64,000 bases of DNA, from contig NZ_CP135529.1 in assembly GCF_032401055.1 (NCBI RefSeq), forward strand, positions 434,001 through 498,000. Direction: 5' to 3'. The first letter of the stretch is position 1. Each line of letters starts with the position of its first letter. The notes under the pieces are model-generated. The model saw only the letters and a program-made list of their open reading frames with translations. It did no database searches and was not told where the DNA came from. The position numbers and the translations under genes were made by a program. This DNA is from Tardiphaga sp. 709 (GTDB taxonomy: Bacteria > Pseudomonadota > Alphaproteobacteria > Rhizobiales > Xanthobacteraceae). Shown piece after piece: positions 16,022 to 24,467 of the stretch.

Positions 16022-16951
16022 ATGCCTTATCCAAAACCAAAGGCTCCCGAAGGCGGCGTGAAGGCGGCCTTCCCGGGATTCGTCGCGCCTGCTCTCGCGT
16101 CTTCGATCGGTAAAGTGCCCTCTGGAGACCGCTGGATACATGAGGTGAAGTTCGACGGTTATCGCGTGCAGCTGCACATCGTGAACGAAGGAATTCACAT
16201 TTACACGCGCAACGGCCACGACTGGACCGACCGCTTTAAGAAGATCGCAGCCGACGCTTGGCATTTGAAAACCAAGTCAGCGATTATTGACGGCGAAGTG
16301 GTCGTTCCGGCCGAAAACGGCACTACGGATTTCTCGGCGCTGCAAAACGCTCTGCGAGCAGGCAAACCTTCAGATCAACTTGTCATGTACGGCTTCGATC
16401 TTGTGTATCTGAACGGGTACGACATGCGAAAGGTCCCGCTGGTGACCCGGAAAGCGGAGCTGTCCGCACTTTTAAAGAACTCTCACATTCTGCTTAGTCA
16501 GAGTTTCGACGTTGACGGCGCGCACATGCTTAAAACGGCCTGCGAGATGGGCCTTGAGGGCGTGGTTTCAAAACGAAGAGACAGCCGGTACAGCTCTGGA
16601 CGCACGGACGCATGGGTCAAGATGACATGCCGGAACAGGGAAACCCTGCAGATTGTCGGCTTCGCGCTAAAAGAGAACCGCTTCGACGGGCTCTACGTCG
16701 GACGCCGAGAGGGCAACAACCTTATCTATGCCGGAAAAGTCGATCACGGTTTCACGTCTGCCGCCGTGACCGACGTTCGTAAGCGTCTGGCTCCATTGGT
16801 GCAAAAGGCGCAAGCCTACAGTCAGAAAATCAAGAAGCCCAACGCTGTCTGGGTGAAACCTTCGCTCCTAGCTGAGGTCGAGTATCGAGCAAAATCCGCT
16901 GACGGAAAACTTCGCCATCCAGTATTCAAAGGCGTACGGGAGGATCTGTGA
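16022..16951 (+). CDS. ATP-dependent DNA ligase, LigD-type minimal ligase
   Basis: 309 residues. Seals nicks using ATP. Adenylation motif I EVKFDGYR (Lys near residue 42 is adenylated), motif Ia YTRNGHDWT, motif III YGFDLVYL, motif IV GLEGVVSKRRDSRY, motif V WVKMTC, then the OB-fold domain (LQIVGFALKENRFDGLYVG). Length matches the stand-alone LigD/LigC-type ligase domain; there is no polymerase or phosphoesterase domain and no Ku gene in the window. Probably works in an accessory repair or end-joining role. Confidence 0.93.
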   Translation: MPYPKPKAPEGGVKAAFPGFVAPALASSIGKVPSGDRWIHEVKFDGYRVQLHIVNEGIHIYTRNGHDWTDRFKKIAADAWHLKTKSAIIDGEVVVPAENGTTDFSALQNALRAGKPSDQLVMYGFDLVYLNGYDMRKVPLVTRKAELSALLKNSHILLSQSFDVDGAHMLKTACEMGLEGVVSKRRDSRYSSGRTDAWVKMTCRNRETLQIVGFALKENRFDGLYVGRREGNNLIYAGKVDHGFTSAAVTDVRKRLAPLVQKAQAYSQKIKKPNAVWVKPSLLAEVEYRAKSADGKLRHPVFKGVREDL

Positions 16952-17142
16952 TGCGCGACATCGATATCGTCACAAAGGCTATGCAGGACGCTCAGGCAGA
17001 GTTGTCCGACTATATCAAGCCTGCCCCTCGCGACCCGCAAGCCGTTCTTCAGCGCATGCTGAGATATTGGATCGCGATGAATGTCGTCGCCGCACAACAG
17101 CGACTGCGCGTCAGCTATGGTCAGCTTCGCGTCATCAAGTGA
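16951..17142 (+). CDS. Small hypothetical protein downstream of ligase
   Basis: 63 residues, MRDIDIVTKAMQDAQAELSD... Its ATG overlaps the ligase stop (TGATG), so it is translationally coupled to the ligase. Predicted helical. A ligase-associated role is possible but unproven. Confidence 0.6.
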   Translation: MRDIDIVTKAMQDAQAELSDYIKPAPRDPQAVLQRMLRYWIAMNVVAAQQRLRVSYGQLRVIK

Positions 17143-17205
17143 ACACGGAGTCATTGTAGACATTTCGTCGCAGATCGATTGCGGCAGCGGCAATTAACCC
17201 TGACT

Positions 17206-17391
17206 ATGTCAGTTATCAGAGGCGCCGTTTCAACCGGTGATCACTGCCGCGAGCGCGTAACACGCCGACGCATCGCGCTCCTGACGAACGGTGGAATTTT
17301 CGTTCGCGAAAGAAAATATAAAGCGCTGGCATTCGCACACGCAGAGCGCGAAAAGTTCCTGACCAAGAACTACGAAGAAAATCATAGGTAA
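17206..17391 (+). CDS. Small basic hypothetical protein
   Basis: 61 residues, MSVIRGAVSTGDHCRERVTR... basic. No RBS of note. Followed 6 bases later by another small gene, so possibly a pair. Confidence 0.4.
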   Translation: MSVIRGAVSTGDHCRERVTRRRIALLTNGGIFVRERKYKALAFAHAEREKFLTKNYEENHR

Positions 17392-17397
17392 GACTTG

Positions 17398-17574
17398 ATG
17401 AACTCTCAGGAACACGCTTCGCTGCTTCGAACCGACGCTCGCATCATCGCTGAAGACGATACGCACGCAGTAGTGGCGCTACGCATTAATAAAAAGTGGA
17501 TCGGTCGAAATCTGCCATTTTTGGCTGCGATAGCTGAGCTAAGCGCCGTTCTCCGACAGAAAACCCGAGCCTAA
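17398..17574 (+). CDS. Small hypothetical protein
   Basis: 58 residues, MNSQEHASLLRTDARIIAED..., pattern of one beta strand pair and a C-terminal helix. GTAAGA upstream is a weak RBS. The 285 bases after it (to 17858) hold no supported gene. Confidence 0.4.
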   Translation: MNSQEHASLLRTDARIIAEDDTHAVVALRINKKWIGRNLPFLAAIAELSAVLRQKTRA

Positions 17575-17858
17575 ATCTTCATCGACAAGAGCCCGCGACC
17601 GGCACAAGGTCGCGGCTTAGGCGATCCTCTAGCCGGGTCTGTGCCCTCTTCCAGAAGTTTGAATTCTTTCGCTGTAGCGAACAACCAACGCTGGGGACAA
17701 GACAGACAATATTTAACGCGAATTTTAGTTCCGGGTCTGGCGGTAAAAGTTTTCTTGTGCCGCACATGGCGCGGCGCCTACTCTACTCTGCGACTCCCGT
17801 GCCGCTAAACGATGGCAGTTGACGCCCTCTGCCAGCGGGATCGGTTCGCGGAAAGTGA

Positions 17859-19790
17859 ATGATGCCAGCAACAAAAAACGAACACGCCCCCCAACTTTTT
17901 GAAAGCGAACACGCCTACCGGCTTCTCGTTCAGGGCGTCACAGACTATGCGATTTATCTGCTCGACCCTAACGGCATTGTATCAAATTGGAATGCTGGCG
18001 CCGAGACGATCAAAGGGTATGGCGCAGAAGAGATCGTAGGCCAGCACTTCTCGGTGTTCTATCCCCCGGAGGATCGCGAAGCCGGACTTCCCAACGCCGC
18101 ACTAGAGGCCGCACGCCGGAATAAGCGGTTCGAAGCGGAAGGCTGGCGGATGCGGAAGGACGGTACGCGGTTTTTCGCGTCCGTGGTTATCGACGCCATC
18201 TATGAAAACGATGTGCTTGTCGGCTTTGCCAAGATCACGCGGGACATCACCGAACGGATGCAAGCCCGCTCCGCATTGAGCGAAAGCGAAAATCTTTTTC
18301 GCCTGCTGGTGAGCAACGTCACGGACTATGCGTTATACATGCTTGATCCGGAAGGTCATGTCACCAGCTGGAACCTCGGCGGTCAGCGGATCAAAGGCTA
18401 TCTTCCTGACGAGATTATCGGTCAGCACTTTTCGCGCTTTTATACCCCCGGCGACCGAGACGCGGGAAAACCAGCGCGTGCTCTCAGCATTGCACGTGAA
18501 AAGGGCCGTTACGAAGAAGAAGGCTTACGCGTCCGCAAAGACGGCACGTTCTTTTGGGCGAGTGTGGTCATTGATCCTGTGCGCAATGACGCAGGCGAGC
18601 TGATCGGGTTTGCCAAGATTACGCGCGACATCACAGAGCGACGTCAAGCAGCACAGCAGCTTGAACGTATGCAAAAGCAGCTGGCGGAAGCGCAGAAGAT
18701 GGACGCGCTCGGTCAGCTGACCGGCGGCGTGGCTCATGACTTCAACAACCTGCTTATGGCAATCGCTGGTAACGTTCGGCTGATCAAACGGCATGCCATT
18801 GTCCCCCGCGTGATCGAGGCAGCAGGAGCGATTGAGGCAAGCGTTCGTCGCGGCGCGGCACTTACTCGTCAGTTGCTGACGTTTGCGCGGCGTCAGCAAG
18901 TCGCTCCGACGCTGCTCAATCTTGAAGAGACCGTGCAAGCTGTACGCGAAGTCTTGGCTACCGTTCTGGGTAGCGCGATCAAGCTCGAAATCTCCGTGCC
19001 GGCCGGAGTTTGGCCAATCTTCGCGGATCCAACCGAACTCGAAACTGCACTCATCAATCTCAGCATCAACTCTCGTGACGCCATGCCCGACGGGGGCACC
19101 TTGACGATTACGGCAGCAAATTACCGAGTCAGGGATGGAGAGGATAAAGGCGAGTACGTGCAGATCAAGGTGGCCGATACCGGCGCAGGTATTCCCGAGG
19201 ATGTCATAGCGAAGGTGTTCGATCCGTTTTTCACGACCAAACCCGTCGGCAAAGGAACAGGATTGGGACTCTCACAGGTGCATGGCTTTGCCAACCAGGC
19301 CGGCGGTCGTGTCGAAATCCAAAGCGAGCTCGGCGCTGGCACGGAAACCACCATTCGGCTTCCGCGTGGCGAAGGCCATGCCGGTGCGCACGAAGCAGAG
19401 GTTCTGGCCAAAGGCGCCGGCAATGTCCTTCTTGTTGAAGACAATCCGGATGTTGCCACCGCCAGCGCCCTATTTCTGGAAGAGTTGGGATATCGCGTGA
19501 AATGCGTACCGGACGCGGAGTCCGCATTGCGCGAGATCGAGCACGACGGCATCGACCTCGTTTTCAGCGATGTCGTGATGCCTGGAAAAATGGATGGTCT
19601 CGGCCTGGCCCGCCATCTTAGGCAGAATTACCCGAACATCCCCGTCGTTCTCGCAACGGGCTACAGTGAAGCAGCGCTGAAACTCGGCTCAGAATTTCCA
19701 CTATTGCGAAAACCTTACGAGCTTCATGAGCTGAGTAGTGCCTTACGGACGGCCCTTAACGGCGGGGGGAAGGGCGTAATGTTAAATTGA
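17859..19790 (+). CDS. Hybrid sensor histidine kinase (PAS-PAS-HisKA-HATPase-REC)
   Basis: 643 residues, cytoplasmic (no membrane helix). Two PAS/PAC domains at about 15-130 and 142-262 are close duplicates (each contains IGQHF/VGQHF, FY and ends FAKITRDITER). HisKA with the phospho-acceptor His at about 293 in GGVAHDFNNLL. HATPase N-box NLSINSRDA, G1 DTGAGIP, G2 GKGTGLGLSQVHG. A C-terminal receiver (about 525-640) has VEDN, the acceptor Asp in FSDVVMPG, ATGYS and the Lys of RKP. Senses a soluble or redox cue, then phospho-relays internally. No partner regulator nearby. Confidence 0.95.
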   Translation: MMPATKNEHAPQLFESEHAYRLLVQGVTDYAIYLLDPNGIVSNWNAGAETIKGYGAEEIVGQHFSVFYPPEDREAGLPNAALEAARRNKRFEAEGWRMRKDGTRFFASVVIDAIYENDVLVGFAKITRDITERMQARSALSESENLFRLLVSNVTDYALYMLDPEGHVTSWNLGGQRIKGYLPDEIIGQHFSRFYTPGDRDAGKPARALSIAREKGRYEEEGLRVRKDGTFFWASVVIDPVRNDAGELIGFAKITRDITERRQAAQQLERMQKQLAEAQKMDALGQLTGGVAHDFNNLLMAIAGNVRLIKRHAIVPRVIEAAGAIEASVRRGAALTRQLLTFARRQQVAPTLLNLEETVQAVREVLATVLGSAIKLEISVPAGVWPIFADPTELETALINLSINSRDAMPDGGTLTITAANYRVRDGEDKGEYVQIKVADTGAGIPEDVIAKVFDPFFTTKPVGKGTGLGLSQVHGFANQAGGRVEIQSELGAGTETTIRLPRGEGHAGAHEAEVLAKGAGNVLLVEDNPDVATASALFLEELGYRVKCVPDAESALREIEHDGIDLVFSDVVMPGKMDGLGLARHLRQNYPNIPVVLATGYSEAALKLGSEFPLLRKPYELHELSSALRTALNGGGKGVMLN

Positions 19791-19942
19791 ATGAAATTAT
19801 GAGCACCTGATCTTGGGTCGCCACAGCGCATCGTTTTTGCGATCCTTCCCTTATTCGAAAGGTATTGGCGGAGTCTATTTTTCGAGCCTCTTTACGTCCG
19901 GCTCGATTGGCGCAGAATGAGCAGCTCTGTAAGGAGGAAGCG

Positions 19943-20146
19943 ATGAAAGACCTTCTACGGGCGCGGGCCATGGAGAGCATGTGTCGACAACGAGCGTCTT
20001 TTTTTCCTGCGGAAAGCTGGAAATTCCTCGCTGAGGCCGAAATGTGGAAGCATCGAGCTCTTGCTTTGATTAGCGAGCATCACGTCGATTGTAATCAGCC
20101 GACGCAGCCGGATACTCCAGACATTTCCCGTTTCCAGCAGTCCTGA
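19943..20146 (+). CDS. Small hypothetical protein
   Basis: 67 residues with an excellent RBS (AAGGAGG, 7 bases before ATG). Sequence MKDLLRARAMESMCRQRASF with WKFLAEAEMWKHRALALI; helical and cytoplasmic. Similar short R-A-x-x-C-R-x-R-A proteins occur in Bradyrhizobium. Function unknown. Confidence 0.65.
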   Translation: MKDLLRARAMESMCRQRASFFPAESWKFLAEAEMWKHRALALISEHHVDCNQPTQPDTPDISRFQQS

Positions 20147-20191
20147 TAATTCATCTTCCACTTTCCTGAATAAACCATCCAGCGCGCGTTC

Positions 20192-20491
20192 CTAGGGCGT
20201 AGACTCATTAGCACGCAACCAAATTCGGATTGAGGCGAGTTTGACGAACGCGAGATAGTTAGCTGCGAGCTTGTCGTATCGAGTCGCAACACGCCGACAT
20301 TGCTTGATCTTGTTAAAGAACCGTTCGATCAGGTTGCGCGCGCGATACAAAAACGGGCAAAAACAGATCGGGTCTTTGCGATTTCGTTTCGGCGGAATGT
20401 TCGCCCAAGCTCCTTGCTGTCGGGCAAGCTCCCTGATCCAGTTCGCGTCGTATCCGCGACAAGAAAGGTCAGCCAGCTTAGGAAGGACCAC
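20192..20491 (-). pseudogene. IS5-family transposase remnant (C-terminal part)
   Basis: Minus-strand frame with CRGYDANWIRELARQQGAWA, IPPKRNRKDP and YRARNLIERFFNKIKQCRRV-ATRYDKLAANY. This is the end of an IS5/IS427-type DDE transposase including the catalytic Glu region (LIERFFNKIK). The N-terminal part is missing on this strand, so it is a fragment. Same family as the 10851-11102 remnant but not a simple continuation of it. Confidence 0.85.
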
Positions 20492-20716
20492 GCGATGAGT
20501 TTGAAATCCAATCTTCTCATGACAGCGATTGTTACTCTCCCGTTAGCATTGGCGCGGACGCCCGAGTTGATGTTGCTCTGGGTCGATTCATGAATCGAAC
20601 CGGACCCGCTATCGCATTTATCAAGGGTGGCCGATGGCGCGATGTCATCCTGTTTTGGTTGACGAGCCGCATTCGCTGGCGTCCAAGATAGGGGCGTCGA
20701 GTTGAGGTGAAGGAAA

Positions 20717-21426
20717 ATGCTCAAGCACACCGCCGCAGCCGCAGCCATCGTAGCTTTCACGCTCTCGCCCGCCCTGGTGCGCTTGCCCGCGCCGGACTTC
20801 CGGGCCAGGCCGCTCTTCGCGCAGGAGGCGTTCGCCAAGGACCTCGGTCGCAACGCCAAGCTTGCGGATGCCGCTTCGATCAACGAGGATCTGATCGATG
20901 CCGCCCTGGGCGGCAAGGCGGACAAGGTGGCTGAAAAGGTGGCGGCGATTCGCACGGCGCTCCCGATGCTACGTCCGTTGCTCGACGCCCCGACTTTCGA
21001 CGCGCTCGCCCGCGAACTGACTACCATGGAGCAGGCGATGGCCGGAAAAGACCTGCCGGCGATCGCGCTTGCATCTGTCGAAGCCTATCGCATCATCGAA
21101 GGTGCGACCGATCCTGCGCAGCGTCCTGCACCCATCGAGGTCGCGATGCTGGACTATTCGGGGTTCAAGCTGAGTATCCTGGCGGCGCGGCCGACCGCAG
21201 AATGGGTGGCCATCGGAGCCACGGCGAAGGACTCGGACAGCAATTGGTCGGCGCTGGCAAAAAAGTCCGCGACTCCGGCATCCGCGATCTGGCTGCAGCG
21301 ATCCAGGACGGTCTGAAAAGCGCCGTGGCACGCAAGGACATCGAAGGCGTGAAATTCGCAGCGAAGCTTCAGCTGGGCATAGTCGATGTCCTTGAGGGAT
21401 ACTTCAAGCGCGCGAAGAGTCGATGA
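20717..21426 (+). pseudogene. Secreted helical protein gene, split by a -1 frameshift at an A6 run
   Basis: Starts MLKHTAAAAAIVAFTLSPAL (signal peptide). Helical to about residue 180 (LMDYSGFKLSILAARPTAEW). At 21259-21264 (A6, followed by G) the first frame goes to a 20-residue tail, while the -1 frame continues with RDSGIRDLAAAIQDGLKSAV and KLQLGIVDVLEGYF to 21426. The two halves fit one protein of about 235 residues. Either one base is missing or frameshifting occurs at the A-AAA-AAG heptamer. Confidence 0.65.
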
Positions 21427-21674
21427 GCAGAAAACGGCGGAGTTTCTCCGCTACTCGGATTGCTCCGCTTTCGTCCGATTTCCGGTATTGGCACTTTTCT
21501 GACATGGGGCCCTGTCCGTCCGGTTGCTCTTTCGGGTCTCGTGACGGGCCGTAGCCTGAATTACCTTTCGCGCTGGCGATCAGCCAATCGCATTCCCCCC
21601 AAGTTCGACGCTGGCCGACCCCTTGCATTCTCAAGCAGGCTACTGTTGATAGCCACTTATCTTGGGGAGCAAGC

Positions 21675-21872
21675 ATGGGTTATCGAGTAAGGGCGGTTAC
21701 GGCTGGCGGGTCTGCCGTCGGGGTTATTGTAAACAGCCCACAGGCTGCACTCGCGAAAGTTCGGCAATACCGTGAAGACGGTTTTAGCGAGGTGACAGTC
21801 AGGGATCTGGACGGGAAGATAGTCGAAATCGACCAATTGGACGTCCAGCCGCCACCCGCAAATTCACAGTAG
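21675..21872 (+). CDS. Small hypothetical protein
   Basis: 65 residues, MGYRVRAVTAGGSAVGVIVN..., an alpha/beta unit with REDGFSEVTVRDLDGK. Preceded by GGGGAGCA. Function unknown. The stretch 21873-22234 after it contains no supported gene. Confidence 0.6.
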   Translation: MGYRVRAVTAGGSAVGVIVNSPQAALAKVRQYREDGFSEVTVRDLDGKIVEIDQLDVQPPPANSQ

Positions 21873-22234
21873 GGCCAATAGCGTTTATCGGTGATGCCCG
21901 ACCAATCAAGTAACACTGAGCAAATCCCCGCTAGCATCTCCGCACCTCTTCTCAGATCAACTCCTACCAGCACAGTAGCCAAGGCAGAGGCGCCACTCTT
22001 ACTGGTGAGCAACCTTACTTCCAATCAACCTGGACGAGAGCCTGATCGTGGAAACTTCCAGGAAGCAATGCTGACTGCCACCATTGGGATACCAAAAAGC
22101 AGGCTCCGATGGGACGCCTACAGTTTCGCCTTTGTGCGAGCTTTTGTGTGTGACAGGCTACGTCATCGCCGTTCTTCATTGTCTCATACCGGCGACTGAG
22201 AGACTTCACACCCCCAAGAAAGAGCGGTGATTTC
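21873..22234. other. Intergenic region between host genes near the prophage edge
   Basis: 362 bases with no clearly coding frame; a Ser/Pro-rich plus-strand frame at 21891-22199 looks non-coding. No direct repeat of an obvious att site was spotted by eye. Confidence 0.4.
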
Positions 22235-22432
22235 ATGCCCGATCTTTATGAAAGCAAAGAACGAAAGAACGCGCGCCAGAACGCGGCTTTGCAGATCCTG
22301 TCGGTGGACGAACTGCGCAAGCTCATTGAGCAAGTGGAAGCCGCAATCGTGCGATATGACCGAGCCGATCTAAAGATCATCACCCCGGACGCACTAACCC
22401 CGGCGGCAGTGTTACCAAGCCATTCCCCCTAG
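22235..22432 (+). CDS. Small hypothetical protein at left prophage border
   Basis: 65 residues, MPDLYESKERKNARQNAALQ..., with a basic N-terminal helix and VDELRKLIEQVEAAIVRYDR. Preceded by GAAAGAGCGG. It is the last plus-strand gene before the minus-strand prophage late genes; host or phage origin cannot be told. Confidence 0.55.
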   Translation: MPDLYESKERKNARQNAALQILSVDELRKLIEQVEAAIVRYDRADLKIITPDALTPAAVLPSHSP

Positions 22433-22449
22433 ATGCAGAATAGCGCCGT

Positions 22450-22770
22450 TCACTTCACCTTGACGATGAAGAATTCGCCGAACGCCTTCCATAACTGGGT
22501 CAGGCCAATGAACAGGCCGAACGCTGTCGCGCCCCCGATCCATAGAAACTTCCCGATAATGCCGGCAGCGTTCATGAAGCTGATCGTCGAATTGAGTTGC
22601 TTGATCTTTTCCTTATCGGCGCCCCGCAAGAACTCCTTAGCCTCAGGTGAGAGGTCGGCCCAATCGTCGGCCGCCTCCCACATATTCGCTACACGTTGCG
22701 GCGTCAGTCCGACCCAAAAGGCCTCTTGAACGTCAGTGATTTTCTCTGGATCGAACTTCCCGTGAGGCAT
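22450..22770 (-). CDS. Phage membrane protein in lysis cluster
   Basis: 106 residues, acidic helical N-terminus with the phrase DWADLSPEAKEFLRGADKEK, then one or two hydrophobic stretches near the C-terminus (IIGKFLWIGGATAFGLFIGL). Last gene of the lysis cluster, downstream of the holin. Could be a second holin/antiholin; no family is recognised. Confidence 0.6.
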   Translation of the reverse strand: MPHGKFDPEKITDVQEAFWVGLTPQRVANMWEAADDWADLSPEAKEFLRGADKEKIKQLNSTISFMNAAGIIGKFLWIGGATAFGLFIGLTQLWKAFGEFFIVKVK

Positions 22771-22800
22771 CTGCCCTGCTCCCCAATCTGACGCAGGGCG

Positions 22801-23421
22801 TCACTTTTTCTTGGTCACCGCTGCAACGACACTAGCAACAACGCCAGCTTTGGCCGGGACGCCGGTAATGGCGGTCTGCCGCTCGTTCGATCCCGTCCAG
22901 ACGTGCACACCGAGCACGCCGAACCGAGCGCCCCACCACACAGTCAAGATGCTCGCGGACGCGACGAGCTCATTGATTTTACCGTTGATGATGCACCAGC
23001 AGATCAGCGCCGCCCAAAATGGGCACTCCGCTGTCAGCTCGTATGCCATGATCGTCCGCCAATTGCCCCACCAACCGTCGGCACGCGAGGCCGACGCGGA
23101 CGCTTCGGCTCTGATCGACTCATTGACGGCATCGACCTGCGCTTTGCCGACGTCGGACTCCGCCTTGGCGAGTTCGGTGAGATAGCCATACTGAGCAATG
23201 ATCTTCTGATCGGCGGCAGACAGCGCTGCCGATACCGCAGCAGGATCGCCGGATGCGACCGCGGTACTCACCGCTTCAGGAGTTGGCTCGACGCCTAGAG
23301 CCGCAGCGATGGTGTTTCCGACGAGACCGCCGATCGCACCGCCCATCGGTCCGCCGAGGATGGTGCCGATCGCGGGTGCGCCGGAGCGCGCGAGCGTGCC
23401 GGCGATATCTTTCCAATCCAT
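22801..23421 (-). CDS. Holin, 3-TM family type
   Basis: 206 residues. N-terminal glycine-rich hydrophobic repeat (GTILGGPMGGAIGGLVGNTI), a helical middle with GDPAAVSAALSAADQKIIAQ, and C-terminal membrane segments starting at WWGNWRTIMAYELT. This fits the 3TM holins used by gene transfer agents and phages to release endolysin. Sits 9 bases after the endolysin gene. Confidence 0.8.
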   Translation of the reverse strand: MDWKDIAGTLARSGAPAIGTILGGPMGGAIGGLVGNTIAAALGVEPTPEAVSTAVASGDPAAVSAALSAADQKIIAQYGYLTELAKAESDVGKAQVDAVNESIRAEASASASRADGWWGNWRTIMAYELTAECPFWAALICWCIINGKINELVASASILTVWWGARFGVLGVHVWTGSNERQTAITGVPAKAGVVASVVAAVTKKK

Positions 23422-23430
23422 GTCTTTCTC

Positions 23431-24378
23431 CTAAAACCAGTTGCGAATGACGGCCGCTTTCTTGCGGGCGATGATGACGGTGAGGATGACGACGGCAACG
23501 ACCGCGACGCCGATGAGCCCATAAGCCATGCCCGACGACATCAGAGGTTTTCCGGCAACCTCGGTGCTGGTCTTGGCGCCCTCGTTGAGGCCCGCAGCAC
23601 TGCCGGCAGCGCCGGCTGTGGTCCGCGCATTGCGCTCTTTCTTGGTTGCATCCTTCACCACGGATTTGGGCGGCACAGGCGTCGCTGGCCCGCCAGGCAA
23701 AGGCTTGACCTTCGCGGCGGCCGTTGCTGCGACGGCCATCCGAGCAATGATCGGATCATTGCCCGCCATGAGATGTTCGCGGTCGGCAAGTCCGTTCGTG
23801 CCGCCGTTCCAGATCTTCACCAGCCCCTTGAAGTTACCGACGTCCGCCTTGGCGTTGAGCGCCTTCCATGACCAAAATGCTGCACAGATCTCCGGCTGCA
23901 GATCGAGCTGCGAGACGGCCTGCGGGATCGATACTGCAGGGACGCCGGAGCGCTTCTCGCAATTGGCGTAGCCATCGCGACCGGTCCACTGCGGTCCGCC
24001 GCGGCCGATAAACGTAGACCCATCGGATGTGCCGAGCCGATTGCCCATGCGACTGCCATAGATGTCGTCGAATGCCTTTTTCTGCCACCCCGATGCGGTA
24101 CCGTACTTGGCCTGCACCGCTGCGGCATTCTTGAAACGGTTAGGCCACACCTGCGCCATCCGGGCCGCGGTGTAGTTGATGTTTTCCGTGAGGTTCGGAA
24201 TGGTGAAGCCGCCGCACTCGTGCTCGATATTTGCGACAAAGTACGCGAGGCGCGTGCGGGTCTCCGTAATCCCAGCAGCATCGAGAACGGATTGCTTCGA
24301 CGCGAAGGCATCAATGACTGCCTGAGGGGCACGGGGAAAAATAGCCCGCCAAGCTTCGCGGGTGACTTGAACCGGCAT
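23431..24378 (-). CDS. Endolysin, GH19-type muramidase/chitinase fold, with C-terminal membrane anchor
   Basis: 315 residues. Catalytic domain at about 10-190: ARLAYFVANIEHECGGFTIP (catalytic Glu in HECGG), TENINYTAARMAQVWPNRF and the substrate motif FIGRGGPQWTGRDGYANCE. A Pro/Lys linker follows, then a transmembrane helix near the end (YGLIGVAVVAVVILTVI) and a basic tail. Cleaves peptidoglycan. A C-terminal anchor is unusual; signal-anchor endolysins normally carry theirs at the N-terminus. Confidence 0.88.
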   Translation of the reverse strand: MPVQVTREAWRAIFPRAPQAVIDAFASKQSVLDAAGITETRTRLAYFVANIEHECGGFTIPNLTENINYTAARMAQVWPNRFKNAAAVQAKYGTASGWQKKAFDDIYGSRMGNRLGTSDGSTFIGRGGPQWTGRDGYANCEKRSGVPAVSIPQAVSQLDLQPEICAAFWSWKALNAKADVGNFKGLVKIWNGGTNGLADREHLMAGNDPIIARMAVAATAAAKVKPLPGGPATPVPPKSVVKDATKKERNARTTAGAAGSAAGLNEGAKTSTEVAGKPLMSSGMAYGLIGVAVVAVVILTVIIARKKAAVIRNWF

Positions 24379-24398
24379 TTCGATCTCCCATGAGAAAG

Positions 24399-24427
24399 GG
24401 ATCGCCGACCGGGACGGTCGGCGATCC
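24399..24427. terminator. Hairpin between gpD and endolysin genes
   Basis: Perfect 12-bp stem GGATCGCCGACC / GGTCGGCGATCC with a 5-base loop in the 89-base gap between the tail hub gene and the endolysin gene. On the minus strand it is followed by CTTTCTC. Likely a terminator or attenuator separating tail and lysis genes. Confidence 0.6.
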
Positions 24428-24467
24428 GATGTACGAATGTGCGAAGGTCAGTTGGGGATAGCGCTCA

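Noticed and set aside
10851-20491. One IS split into the fragments at 10.9 kb and 20.3 kb
   Set aside because: Both are minus-strand IS5-family pieces, but the N-terminal part lies at the lower coordinate, the wrong order for a simple interruption; more likely two independent remnants.
21891-22199. 102-residue plus-strand frame before the prophage
   Set aside because: Ser/Pro/Arg composition without domain or convincing RBS; looks like non-coding sequence.
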